This document shows, in pieces, positions 56,240 through 64,000 of a stretch of DNA of 64,000 bases (position 1 is the first letter of the stretch; each line of letters starts with the position of its first letter). A program made the position numbers and the translations under genes. This DNA comes from Microbacterium sp. ProA8 (lineage in GTDB: Bacteria > Actinomycetota > Actinomycetes > Actinomycetales > Microbacteriaceae): the NCBI RefSeq assembly GCF_039905635.1, contig NZ_CP157000.1:4030001-4094000 (forward strand), written 5' to 3'. Under the pieces are notes generated by a model that was given only the letters and a program-made list of their open reading frames with translations, did not search any database and was not told where the DNA came from.

Positions 56240-57382
56240 TTACGACTGCGTCGTAGATGGTGGTGGTGATTGCGTCGTAGGTGGTGGTGGTTGCGTCGAA
56301 GGGGCGCCCAGTGCGTCTCCGACGGTGGAGGCGCCGGCGACGGATGCCGCGGCATCCGCCTGCATGGCACCGCCGACGGGTCCACCCGGGCGACCGGAGC
56401 CGGCGTCGCGCCCGCGTCGCCGCCACAGGCTCGGAAGCGAGACCAGCCCGCCGGGCAGGATGAACAGCACCACCAGGAGGATGGCGCCCTGCAGCATGGC
56501 GGTGATGTTCGGGTCGATGAGGTTGGTGACCTGCGGCAGCAGCACGTACCAGACGCCCCCGAGGAGCGAGCCGAGGATGCTGCCGGCGCCGCCGATCACC
56601 ATCGACGCGAGCAGCTCGATCGAGTGGCCGAAGTGCAGCGTCTCGGGCGACGTGTACTGGATGACGACCATGTAGAGGAAGCCGCTCACGCCGCCGATCA
56701 GCGATGCGATCGTGAACGCGAGCACCTTGAAGCGGTACGGCGACACCCCCAGCGACCCGGCGACCGCCTCGTTCCCCTTCACGATCGCGAAGGCCCTGCC
56801 GTACTTGCCCCGCACGAGGTTGCGCGTGAGCATGAAGGTGATGCCGCCGATGAGGAAGACGATGTAGAGCTGCCACTGGTCGTCGTACAGGCCGGTCCAC
56901 TCCGGTGCGTCCGAGAAGCGGGCGGAGGTGCCCTGCGAGCCGCCCGTGAAGTCCGACAGGCGCTTGGCGAGGGGCACGCCGATGATCGGCAGCGCGATCG
57001 TGACCATGGCGATGGCGAGGCCGCCGAGACGCGCGGCGGCGAGGGCGATGACCAGGCCGATGACCGCGGGGACGAGGCACGCGAGCACGAAGACGAGCAG
57101 GATGTTCCAGTCGGCGTTGACCCCGAACGCCGTGACGTAGGCGCCGACGCCGACGAAGAAGATCTGGCCGAGCGAGACCTGGCCGGTGTAGCCCATCACG
57201 ACGTTGAGGCCCAGGACGGCGACGGCGAAGACGCCGATGCGCGCGATCGTCTGGTTCGCGAACTCCGGGAGCATCAGCGGCAGCACGATCATCAGCACGA
57301 TGACGAGCCCGATGACGGCCCAGCGCACCCAGGGGCGCTCGAGCAGGGGCGACCGGTGCGAGAGGTCCGTGTTCGCAGCCAT
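56240..57382 (-). CDS. ABC transporter permease, LivM type
   Basis: This 380-residue permease has about nine helices and the LivM motif GYTGQVSLGQIFFVGVGAYV. The EAA-like loop is IVKGNEAVAGSLGVSPYRFKVLAF. Beyond the last helix, a Gly/Ala-rich tail ends in PPPPTTQSPPPSTTQS, encoded by tandem repeats at 56247-56300. The start shares bases with the LivH stop (TGATG). Confidence 0.9.
   Translation of the reverse strand: MAANTDLSHRSPLLERPWVRWAVIGLVIVLMIVLPLMLPEFANQTIARIGVFAVAVLGLNVVMGYTGQVSLGQIFFVGVGAYVTAFGVNADWNILLVFVLACLVPAVIGLVIALAAARLGGLAIAMVTIALPIIGVPLAKRLSDFTGGSQGTSARFSDAPEWTGLYDDQWQLYIVFLIGGITFMLTRNLVRGKYGRAFAIVKGNEAVAGSLGVSPYRFKVLAFTIASLIGGVSGFLYMVVIQYTSPETLHFGHSIELLASMVIGGAGSILGSLLGGVWYVLLPQVTNLIDPNITAMLQGAILLVVLFILPGGLVSLPSLWRRRGRDAGSGRPGGPVGGAMQADAAASVAGASTVGDALGAPSTQPPPPTTQSPPPSTTQS
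56247..56300. repeat. TGCGTCGTAG.TGGTGGTGGT tandem repeats in the LivM 3' end
   Basis: Two full units (56247-56270, 56271-56291) and a partial third give the Pro/Thr/Gln/Ser tail of LivM. They lie next to the LivK start. Confidence 0.75.
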
Positions 57383-58263
57383 CAGACGCGCACCACCGCT
57401 TTCCGCCCGAACAGGCCCTGTGGTCGCAGGAAGAGCACGACGAAGATGAGGATGAAGGGCACCGCGATCTTCAGGTCGTGACCGATGAACGGCACGTAGA
57501 CGGCGGCGAGGTTCTCCAGCACGCCGATGAGCCACGCGGCCACCACCACCCCGATCGGGCTCGACAGACCGCCGAGGATGCACGCGGCGAGCGCGTAGAC
57601 GAGGGCGGAGTCCATCATCCCGGGCGTCAGGGTCAGCTGCGGCGCCACGAGCACCCCGGCGACCGCGCCGAGCACGGCGGCCAGGCCCCAGCCGATCATG
57701 AGGTTGCGGCCGACGTTCACGCCCGAGAATGCGGCGGACGCGGGATTGATCGCGACGGCCCGCAGCGCGAGACCGAGCTTGGTGCCCAGGAACAGCGCCT
57801 GCAGCAGCAGCATGCAGGCGACGATCACGATGAAGGTGCCGAGCGAGCGGACGCTGATCACCGCGCCCGCGATCTGGATGGTCTCCAGCGGGAACAGCGA
57901 GGGGAACAGCCGGTTGTTGTACGTCCAGATCCAGGCGCAGAACCCCGTGATCAGGGTGAGCAGGCCGATCGTCACGACGACGGCGGTGTCGGGGTCGCCG
58001 CGTTCGAAGCGCCGGATGAGATACCGCTCGATGACGGCTCCGAGGAAGAACGAGATGACGACGGCGGCGAGGATCGCGAGCAGGAGCGGGATGCCGAGAC
58101 CGTTCAGCGCCCAGGCGACGTAGGCGGACAGCACCGCCATGCCGCCCTGCGCGAAGTTGATGAGCCCGGTCGCCTGGTTCACCAGCACGATCGCGAGCGC
58201 GAGAGCGGCGTAGATCGAGCCGGTGGAGAGGCCGTCGATGACGAGCTGGATGAACGTGCCCAC
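57382..58263 (-). CDS. ABC transporter permease, LivH type
   Basis: This 293-residue permease starts at GTG, 1 bp after the LivF stop. LivH hallmarks are QLVIDGLSTGSIYAALALAIVLV, LINFAQGGMAVLSAY and AVAINPASAAFSGVNVGR. It pairs with LivM. Confidence 0.92.
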   Translation of the reverse strand: MGTFIQLVIDGLSTGSIYAALALAIVLVNQATGLINFAQGGMAVLSAYVAWALNGLGIPLLLAILAAVVISFFLGAVIERYLIRRFERGDPDTAVVVTIGLLTLITGFCAWIWTYNNRLFPSLFPLETIQIAGAVISVRSLGTFIVIVACMLLLQALFLGTKLGLALRAVAINPASAAFSGVNVGRNLMIGWGLAAVLGAVAGVLVAPQLTLTPGMMDSALVYALAACILGGLSSPIGVVVAAWLIGVLENLAAVYVPFIGHDLKIAVPFILIFVVLFLRPQGLFGRKAVVRV

Positions 58264-58264
58264 G

Positions 58265-58975
58265 TCAGCCTCCCAGGTATGCGCGGCGGATCTCGTCCAT
58301 GCCCCTCAGCTCCGCCGAGGTGCCGGTGAGGGCGTTCCGCCCGGTCTCGAGCACCGTGGCGCTGTCGACGAGGGTGAAGGCGAGGTTGGCGTTCTGCTCG
58401 ACCACGAGCATCGCGATGCCCGATTCGCTGCGCAGCCGGCCGATCGCCTGGTACACGCTCTTCGCGGTGCCGGGAGCGAGACCGAGGGACGCCTCGTCCA
58501 GCAGCAGCAGCCGCGGCTTCGACATGATGGCGCGGGCGATCGCGAGCATCTGCTGCTCGCCGCCCGAAAGGGCCGAGCCGTTGGAGCGGATCCGGTCCTG
58601 CAGCTGCGGGAACAGGTCGAGGCAGTAGTCCATGTCAGACGCGATGCCCTTGCGGTCCTTGCGCTTGTAGGCACCGACCCGGAGGTTCTCCCGCACCGTC
58701 AGATCGCCGAGCGTGCCGCGTCCCTCCGGCACGTGCGCGATCCCGAGTGCGGCGACCTGGTCGGGACGCAGTCCCCGCAGCTCCTTGCCGTCGAAGCGGA
58801 TCGTGCCCGTCGAGCGCACGGTGCCCGAGATCGCTCGCAGCGTGGTTGTCTTTCCGGCGCCGTTCGCACCGAGGATGCCGACCGCGCCGCCGTCGGGGAC
58901 CGTCAGCGAGACGCCCTCGAGCACCTGGATGCGGCCGTAGAAGGCGCGCACGTCGGCCAGTTCAAGCAGCGTCAT
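58265..58975 (-). CDS. ABC transporter ATP-binding protein, LivF type
   Basis: This 236-residue ATPase has Walker A GANGAGKTTT, signature LSGGEQQML, Walker B LLLLDEASLGLAP and VEQNANLAF. I prefer the ATG at 58975 because GGAAGG lies 9 nt upstream; 58984 is possible. It overlaps the LivG stop by 14 bp. Confidence 0.92.
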   Translation of the reverse strand: MTLLELADVRAFYGRIQVLEGVSLTVPDGGAVGILGANGAGKTTTLRAISGTVRSTGTIRFDGKELRGLRPDQVAALGIAHVPEGRGTLGDLTVRENLRVGAYKRKDRKGIASDMDYCLDLFPQLQDRIRSNGSALSGGEQQMLAIARAIMSKPRLLLLDEASLGLAPGTAKSVYQAIGRLRSESGIAMLVVEQNANLAFTLVDSATVLETGRNALTGTSAELRGMDEIRRAYLGG

Positions 58976-59741
58976 CGACGGCATCCTTCCCGATGTAGGC
59001 CTCGATGACGCGGGGGTCGGCCTGCGCCTCGGCGGCCGAGCCCTCCATCAGCTTCCGGCCGTGATCGAGCACCACGACGCGGTCGGTGAGCGCCGAGATG
59101 AGCCCCATGTTGTGCTCGACGATCACCACCGTGATGTCTTCATCGCGCACCCGCCGCACCGTCTCGATGAGCTGCTCCACCTCGGAGTGCGGGAGCCCTG
59201 CGGCCGGTTCGTCGAGGAGCAGGAGGCCGGGGTGGGTGAGCAGCGCGCGGCAGAGCTCGATGCCCTTGTGCAGTCCGTGCGACAGCTCGTCGGCCCGCAT
59301 CTTGGCGGCCCACCCGAGGCCGTTGCGGTCGAGGAGGTCGAGCGCCTCCTGCCGCAGCGCCTTCTCGGAGCGCACCGTGCGAGGCAGCCGCAGGGACCAC
59401 TCCACCGGACCGCCGGGGAGACGCGTATGGGCGCCGAGGAGCACGTTCTCGAGCACGGTCTCGCGCAGCTGGAGCGCGGGATGCTGGAACGTGCGTGCGA
59501 GCCCCTGCCGCGCGAGCGTGGCCGGCGACGACCCGACGACCTCGACGTCGTCGATCGTGATGGAGCCGGCGCTCGGCCGGTAGTGACCGCTCACGCAGTT
59601 GAAGAGCGACGTCTTGCCGGCGCCGTTGGGCCCGACCAGGCCGAAGATCTGGCCCGGCTCCACGGTGAAGCTCACGTCCTCGAGCACCTTGACGCCGCCG
59701 AAGTGAAGGCTGACGTCGCGCACTGCGAGTCGAGCGCCCAT
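58962..59741 (-). CDS. ABC transporter ATP-binding protein, LivG type
   Basis: This 259-residue ATPase has Walker A GPNGAGKTSL, Walker B LLLLDEPAAGLPH, VEHNMGLI, and the signature region as ELSHGLHKGIELCRAL rather than LSGGQ. That weakened signature may matter for hydrolysis, though LivG proteins do vary there. The ATG at 59741 has AAAGGTGG upstream. It is the first gene of the importer operon, divergent from the second LigM-type gene. Confidence 0.9.
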   Translation of the reverse strand: MGARLAVRDVSLHFGGVKVLEDVSFTVEPGQIFGLVGPNGAGKTSLFNCVSGHYRPSAGSITIDDVEVVGSSPATLARQGLARTFQHPALQLRETVLENVLLGAHTRLPGGPVEWSLRLPRTVRSEKALRQEALDLLDRNGLGWAAKMRADELSHGLHKGIELCRALLTHPGLLLLDEPAAGLPHSEVEQLIETVRRVRDEDITVVIVEHNMGLISALTDRVVVLDHGRKLMEGSAAEAQADPRVIEAYIGKDAVDDAA

Positions 59742-59825
59742 GGCCCCACCTTTCGCGTCATCGCGTGTGGTCATCAAGGGGACTCGAGTCCTCCCCCTGC
59801 TGGGAAAACTACGGATCCCCGGAAA

Positions 59826-59841
59826 GATTGTCAACGATTTT
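59826..59841. promoter_or_regulatory. GATTGTCAACGATTTT, candidate GntR operator of the LivG-type operon
   Basis: It differs from the site at 53973-53988 only at the two central bases and lies 85 bp upstream of the LivG ATG. This links the importer to the GntR regulator encoded at 54082. Confidence 0.65.
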
Positions 59842-59912
59842 GGTGTGAAGTTTCGCAACCGTGACCCTGCGATCCGATGCTGGCCCGCCCGACCGAGGGA
59901 TGCGGCATCCGA

Positions 59913-59927
59913 TTCCGTTCAACGGAA
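59913..59927. promoter_or_regulatory. Perfect 15-bp palindrome TTCCGTTCAACGGAA
   Basis: It lies in the divergent gap between the LivG-type operon and the second LigM-type gene, 72 bp before the latter's ATG. A near-identical copy (one base different) precedes the IclR gene at 61706, and a weaker copy precedes metF. Confidence 0.7.
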
Positions 59928-59999
59928 CACCCGCGCCCAGCCACCAGAAGCAGCTCTTACGCTGACCGCAGCTTCCGCAACAACGAAGGAGGGTCGACG

Positions 60000-61382
60000 A
60001 TGACCACGACCGACTCAGCAGAGACACTCGCCCAGGCGATCGATCGCGCAGGCAGCCCGGTGGATCTGCTGCGCAACCAGAACTGGCCGGCGTTCACCTT
60101 CCCGGTGGCGCCAGAGTTCACCAACTGGCGTGACGAGCAGCGGGCCTGGAACACCTCGGTGGCGCTGATGGACCAGTCGCACCACATGACGCAGCTGTTC
60201 CTCGACGGCGCCGACCTCATCCCGCTCCTGAGCTCGATCTCGCCGAACACCTTCGCGACGTTCCGGCCGGGCGTCGCCAAGCAGCTCATCTCGGTCAACA
60301 AGGACGGCTACCTGATCGGCGACGGCATCCTGTTCTACAACGCCGAAGGCCCCGAGGGTCTGGTGCTCATCGGGCACCACATCCTCATCGACTGGGTGCG
60401 CTTCAACGTCGAGAAGGCGAAGGATGCCGGCAAGGACGTGCGGTACCGCCTCGAGGCCAACTCGCACATGCGCCAAGGGCCGCCGACGTTCTACCGCTAC
60501 GAGCTGCAGGGCCCCCACGCCGACCTCGTCATGGAGAAGGTGTTCGGCGGGCCGGCGCCCGAGATCAAGTTCTTCCACATCGGCGACGTCACCATCGCGG
60601 GGCGGCCGGTCAAGGCGCTCCGCCACGGCATGGCCGGGCAGCCCGGGTTCGAGTTCTACGGACCGTGGGAGGACAACGAGATCGTCCTGAACGCCCTCAT
60701 GGAGGCGGGCGCCGAGCACGACATCCGCCGCGTCGGAGCCAAGGCGTACTCGTCGTCGCCGCTGGAATCCGGCTGGGTGCCGACGCCCTTCCCCGCCGTC
60801 TTCGACGAGGACTTCGCCGAGTACCGCGCGTGGCTCCCCGCTGCGCGCATCGGGTCGGTCGCCGGCTCGCTGTACTCGACCGACGTCCACGACTTCTACC
60901 TGACGCCGTTCGACATCGGGCTCGGGCGCTCCGTGCGCTTCGACCACGACTTCCACGGACGCGAGGCGCTCGAGAAGCACGCCGAGAACCAGCGCCGCCG
61001 CAAGGTCACGCTGATCTGGAACGCCGACGACGTCGCGGCGGTCGTGCGCTCGCAGGTCGAGCCCGGCACGCCGGCCAAGTACCTCGACTTCCCGAAGGCC
61101 CGCTACGGGCTCTACCAGATGGACGAGATCCTGAAGGACGGCGAGCGCGTGGGGATCTCGACGGATGCCGGTTACGTGGCGTACGACCAGCTCTACATGT
61201 CGCTGGCCACCCTGGACGTGGGCCTCCGCGACGGCGACGAGGTCGAGGTGGTGTGGGGCGAGGACCCCATCTCGCGCAAGGACTCGGTCGACGCCGACCA
61301 CCGCCAGGTGCGGATCCGCGCGACCGTCGCCCCCGCCCCGTACCACGACTACGCACGCACGGTCTATCGCGCGAACGCCTGA
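60000..61382 (+). CDS. Second LigM-family THF-dependent O-demethylase
   Basis: This 460-residue protein has the same GcvT-type layout as 33330-34739: MDQSHHMTQLFLDG, GYLIGDGILFYNAEGPEGLVLIG, RHGMAGQPGFEFYG and DFYLTPFDIGLGRSVRFDHDFHGREAL. The two paralogues are clearly diverged, which suggests different methoxy-aromatic substrates (vanillate, syringate or 3-O-methylgallate types); which is which cannot be told. The ATG at 60000 has AAGGAGG. It is divergent from the LivG-type operon. Confidence 0.88.
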   Translation: MTTTDSAETLAQAIDRAGSPVDLLRNQNWPAFTFPVAPEFTNWRDEQRAWNTSVALMDQSHHMTQLFLDGADLIPLLSSISPNTFATFRPGVAKQLISVNKDGYLIGDGILFYNAEGPEGLVLIGHHILIDWVRFNVEKAKDAGKDVRYRLEANSHMRQGPPTFYRYELQGPHADLVMEKVFGGPAPEIKFFHIGDVTIAGRPVKALRHGMAGQPGFEFYGPWEDNEIVLNALMEAGAEHDIRRVGAKAYSSSPLESGWVPTPFPAVFDEDFAEYRAWLPAARIGSVAGSLYSTDVHDFYLTPFDIGLGRSVRFDHDFHGREALEKHAENQRRRKVTLIWNADDVAAVVRSQVEPGTPAKYLDFPKARYGLYQMDEILKDGERVGISTDAGYVAYDQLYMSLATLDVGLRDGDEVEVVWGEDPISRKDSVDADHRQVRIRATVAPAPYHDYARTVYRANA

Positions 61383-61393
61383 GCCGCGTCCGG

Positions 61394-61635
61394 GGCGTTT
61401 CGTCTCGCTTCGCTCGCTCAACGACCGGGTCCCGGTCGTTGGGCGGCGTGATCCAGTCGTTGAGCGAGCGAGGAACGAGCGAGACGAAACGCCCCACCCC
61501 CGGTCGTTGAGCGAGCGAGGAACGAGCGAGACGAAACGCCCCACCCCCGGGTCGTTGAGCGAGCGAGGAACGAGCGAGACGAAACGCCCCACCCCCGGTC
61601 GTTGAGCGAGCGAGGAACGAGCGAGTCGGAACGCC
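61394..61635. repeat. One reverse and four tandem forward GTCGTTGAGCGAG repeats
   Basis: The reverse copy is at 61394-61426. Forward copies at 61456-61493, 61501-61540, 61550-61588 and 61596-61635 have a period of about 47 bp with CCCACCCC spacers. This is the longest array of the family in the window. It fills the gap between the demethylase and the IclR operator. Confidence 0.9.
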
Positions 61636-61641
61636 CCTGGC

Positions 61642-61656
61642 TTCCGCTCAACGGAA
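61642..61656. promoter_or_regulatory. TTCCGCTCAACGGAA, copy of the 15-mer operator
   Basis: One base different from 59913-59927, 50 bp upstream of the IclR start. It implies autoregulation by the IclR protein and control of the demethylase/importer promoter by the same regulator. Confidence 0.7.
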
Positions 61657-61705
61657 CCCCCGGCGCTGGCGGGGTTACGATGGCGGCGTCATCGAGGAGG
61701 ATGCC

Positions 61706-62680
61706 GTGGCACGAGGATCTGCGGGCGAGTCGGTCCTGCACCGCCACCTGCGCGTGCTCGAGAGCTTCGACGCGTGGCATCCGTTCCTCACGCTCAGTGA
61801 GATCGCGGACGCCGCGGGCGTGCCCCGCTCGAGCGCGCACCGCCTGATCGCCGAGCTCGAGCGCGAGGGGCTGCTCGAGCGGCTGCCCGACCGCACGTAC
61901 CGCCTCGGCGTGCGGCTGTGGGAGTTCGCCAGCCGCACGCCGGGTGCCGTCGGTCTCCGCGAGATCGCCCGGCCCTGGCTGGGCGCCGTGCACGAACGGG
62001 TGCGACAGCACGCGCAACTGGGGGTGCTGAGCGGGCGCGACGTGCTGTTCATCGACCGGATGTCGACCCGCGAGGCCGTCGTGAACGCGACGCTCATCGG
62101 CGGCCGCATCCCGCTGCACGCGTCGTCGAGCGGTCTCGCGCTGCTGGCCTACGCCGACAGCGCCCTCGTGAACGACGTGATCGCGCGCGGGCTGCGTCCG
62201 TACACGCCGCGCACCATCCGCACGGGCGCAGAGCTGCGCGCGCAGCTGCGACGCGTGCGCGAGGACGGGTACGCCGTGACGGAGGGGGCGATCCACCCCG
62301 AGTCGCGCGGCATCGCGGTGCCGGTGATGGGGCCGGGCGGCAGCGTCTACGCCGCGATCGGCGTGGTGGTGCCCAACGACGGCGCCTCGACCCACGGCTA
62401 CGCCGAGCTGCTGCGCCGCGCCGCCACCGGCATCGCGCGCGAGCTCGCCGCCGCCTACCGGCCCGACGTCGACGAGCGCACGCACGGCATCCGCTCGCTC
62501 GTCAGCGGGTCGCGCCGCTCGCTCGAGTACCTCGAGAGCCTCGACACCGACCCGCACGACGCCGGTGTGCAGGTCGCCGCGGGCGCCGTCGAGCCCGCCA
62601 CCGCGGCCGGCGCGCAGGTCGCCGCGGGCGCCGTCGAGCCCGCCACCGAGGCCGGCCGCGGCCCCGCACGGGTGCTCTAG
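61706..62680 (+). CDS. IclR-family regulator with a repeated C-terminal tail
   Basis: This 324-residue protein starts at GTG (GAGGAGG upstream). The winged helix is HLRVLESFDAWHPFLTLSEIADAAGVPRSSAHRLIAEL (about residues 14-51), followed by an effector domain with RIPLHASSSGLALLAYA. It is about 70 residues longer than usual: after an Arg/Glu linker it ends with two copies of QVAAGAVEPAT.AG encoded by a 45-bp tandem repeat. It probably controls the demethylase genes through the TTCCGYTCAACGGAA sites. Confidence 0.88.
   Translation: MARGSAGESVLHRHLRVLESFDAWHPFLTLSEIADAAGVPRSSAHRLIAELEREGLLERLPDRTYRLGVRLWEFASRTPGAVGLREIARPWLGAVHERVRQHAQLGVLSGRDVLFIDRMSTREAVVNATLIGGRIPLHASSSGLALLAYADSALVNDVIARGLRPYTPRTIRTGAELRAQLRRVREDGYAVTEGAIHPESRGIAVPVMGPGGSVYAAIGVVVPNDGASTHGYAELLRRAATGIARELAAAYRPDVDERTHGIRSLVSGSRRSLEYLESLDTDPHDAGVQVAAGAVEPATAAGAQVAAGAVEPATEAGRGPARVL
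62570..62659 (+). repeat. Two tandem 45-bp repeats inside the IclR gene
   Basis: CAGGTCGCCGCGGGCGCCGT begins units at 62570 and 62615, encoding the 15-residue QVAAGAVEPATAAGA-type tail twice. Confidence 0.85.
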
Positions 62681-62690
62681 GGTGTCGGCC

Positions 62691-63470
62691 ATGACGACGA
62701 TCGCGGTCCTCGGGCTCGGCGAAGCGGGGCGTCGTTACGCCCGCGGCCTCGCGCATGCCGGAGCCGACGTCCGCGCCTTCGACCCCGCCCACGATCTGGG
62801 CGACCCCGACGTGCCGCAGTTCTCGACGCTGGCCGACGCTCTCGCCGGGGCCGACGTGGCGCTGAGCCTCGTCACCGGGCATGCCGCGGCATCCGTCGCC
62901 CGCGAGGCGCTGCCGCACATCGCCGCGGGTGCCGTCTACGCCGACCTCAACACCGCTGCGCCCGACCTCAAGCAGCGCATCGCCCGCCTCGCCGCCGACC
63001 GCGGACTCGCGATGGCCGACGTCGCGGTGCTCGCGCCCGTGGTGCGCGCCGGTCACCGGACGCCGCTCCTCGCGAGCGGGCCCGGGGCGCGCGAGTTCGC
63101 CGAACGCGTGCGGCCGTTCGAGGTGCCCGTCGAGGTCATCGACGGCGGCGCGGGCGAGGCCGCGCGCCTGCGGCTGCTGCGGAGCGTGTTCATGAAGGGA
63201 CTCGCGGCGCTCGTGCTCGAGGGGCTCGGCGCCGCGCGCGCCGCCGGCGCCGAGGAGTGGCTGCGCGCACAGATGGCGGACGAGCTGGGTCCCGACGGCG
63301 CCGCACTGGTGGACCGGCTCGTCGACGGCTCGACCCTGCACGCCGTGCGCCGCGAGCACGAGGTGCGCGCCGCACTGGCGGCACTCGAGTCGTCGGGACA
63401 GCCCGCCGACATGACGCGCGCGACGCTCGCATGGTTCGAGCGGCTCGTCGCAGAGCGCGATCAGGACTGA
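62691..63470 (+). CDS. NAD(P)-binding oxidoreductase, 6-phosphogluconate/hydroxyisobutyrate dehydrogenase-like
   Basis: This 259-residue protein has an N-terminal Rossmann fold (VLGLGEAGRRYARGLAHAGADVRAFDP) and a C-terminal helical domain of the DUF1932 kind (LRLLRSVFMKGLAALVLEGLGAARAAG). It starts 11 bp after the IclR stop and is probably co-transcribed. The substrate is unknown; an aromatic-pathway hydroxy acid or semialdehyde is possible. Confidence 0.82.
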   Translation: MTTIAVLGLGEAGRRYARGLAHAGADVRAFDPAHDLGDPDVPQFSTLADALAGADVALSLVTGHAAASVAREALPHIAAGAVYADLNTAAPDLKQRIARLAADRGLAMADVAVLAPVVRAGHRTPLLASGPGAREFAERVRPFEVPVEVIDGGAGEAARLRLLRSVFMKGLAALVLEGLGAARAAGAEEWLRAQMADELGPDGAALVDRLVDGSTLHAVRREHEVRAALAALESSGQPADMTRATLAWFERLVAERDQD

Positions 63471-63626
63471 AGCCCCGGCAACATACCCGCATCCTCCGCC
63501 CGGCACAACGGCGAGACGCATTGGACGGAAGTGCCGTTGCCGCGGGCTCGAGCGGATGACATCCTCGCCGCACACGCACGGCGCCGGCCCCACGGCGGCT
63601 GCAATTCACAACGCGAAGGAGCGTCG

Positions 63627-64000
63627 ATGAAATCCACGTTCAGGCGGCTGACAGCGGTGTCGCTGGGCATCGCCGCAGCTCTCGTCCTCACGGCCGGCGT
63701 CTCGTCGGCCACGGCAGCACCGGGTGGTCCCCACGCCGGGTCGCCGACCCTCACGGCATCGGAGTGCACGTCGCTCGCGGGCCTCACCATCCCCGCGAAG
63801 GACATCGGACTGCCGACGAGCGGCGCCGACGTCGAGACGGCGGTGTGGGATGCCGCCGGCAGCTACTGCGCGGTCACCGGCTGGATCCGCGCGGTCACGG
63901 CCCCGCAGGACATGCAGTTCCGGGTCAACCTCCCCGCCCTCTGGAACGAGCGCACCCTGCAGTTCGGCGGCGGAGGGTTCGACGGGTCGCTGGTCACTGC
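63627..64000 (+). CDS. Secreted tannase/feruloyl esterase family protein (3' end outside window)
   Basis: The first 124 residues are visible. The ATG at 63627 has GAAGGAG upstream. Residues about 1-31 are a signal peptide ending TAAPGG. The following SECTSLAGLTIPAKDIGLP, AAGSYCAVTGWI and ERTLQFGGGGFDGSL match the N-terminal part of the tannase family, as in the protein at 36465. Catalytic residues lie beyond the edge. Confidence 0.82.
   Translation, partial: MKSTFRRLTAVSLGIAAALVLTAGVSSATAAPGGPHAGSPTLTASECTSLAGLTIPAKDIGLPTSGADVETAVWDAAGSYCAVTGWIRAVTAPQDMQFRVNLPALWNERTLQFGGGGFDGSLVT

Noticed and set aside
61394..61635. CRISPR-like array of four 38-40 bp repeats
   Set aside because: Spacers are only about 7-10 bp and nearly identical, and the repeat occurs singly elsewhere in both orientations.

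Overview
The window looks like a chromosomal aromatic-catabolism island from a high-GC actinobacterium, most likely a Microbacteriaceae member (Microbacterium-like). Supporting signs are very high GC, Actinobacteria-style pca gene order, a DUF222/HNH protein, a DUF2510 protein, GTG/TTG starts, dense start/stop overlaps, and intergenic repeats of a kind I associate with this family. The family placement is inference. No tRNA, rRNA, CRISPR array, transposase or intact prophage was seen.

Layout. 1-4.9 kb: an extradiol dioxygenase and a fumarylacetoacetate-hydrolase-family gene with a divergent LysR regulator, then an MFS/MerR pair with a MerR-type operator. 5.0-9.9 kb: a first purU and the pcaI-pcaJ-pcaF-IclR operon. 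10.0-11.9 kb: a secreted esterase and a MarR regulator. 12.0-16.4 kb: pcaH-G-B-D-C. 16.4-22 kb: a 140-bp tandem repeat block, two IclR regulators, pobA and a CynX-type MFS permease. 22-26.6 kb: MarR, SDR, TIM-barrel hydrolase, MaoC and acyl-CoA ligase, resembling a CoA-dependent phenylpropanoid side-chain cluster. 26.7-31.1 kb: a NitT/TauT-type ABC importer with a PaaX-family regulator. 31.4-35.5 kb: metF, a second purU, a LigM-type tetrahydrofolate-dependent O-demethylase and a PadR (VanR-like) regulator. 35.8-38.3 kb: MarR and a secreted tannase/feruloyl-esterase. 38.6-52.2 kb: ordinary accessory genes (HNH, membrane proteins, a two-component pair, GNAT, DinB, DUF2255, DUF2510, a lipoprotein) and a stretch of decayed sequence. 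52.3-64 kb: aldehyde dehydrogenase and GntR, a LivGFHMK-type importer, a second LigM-family demethylase, an IclR regulator, an NAD-binding oxidoreductase and the start of a second tannase-family esterase.

How it fits together. Secreted esterases could free ferulate or p-coumarate from plant material. Two importers and two MFS carriers could move the acids. The CoA-dependent cluster and the aldehyde dehydrogenase could shorten side chains to vanillate or 4-hydroxybenzoate. PobA and the LigM-type demethylases give protocatechuate, which PcaHGBDC and PcaIJF convert to succinyl-CoA and acetyl-CoA. MetF and PurU would recycle the methyl group carried on tetrahydrofolate. The pathway roles are inferred from families and context.

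The most interesting signals are non-coding. Short near-identical operator-like sites link distant promoters: a 15-mer TTCCGYTCAACGGAA-type site at three promoters, a 16-mer GATTGT..A.G.TTTT at three promoters, and a GGGAATC half-site at pcaH, pobA and an MFS gene. A VanR-like N4 palindrome sits between the -35 and -10 boxes of metF. Several repeat families occupy intergenic space and run into gene ends, supplying stop codons and low-complexity tails. The octamer GGATGCCG recurs inside genes with the Asp codon GAT although GAC is the usual Asp codon here.
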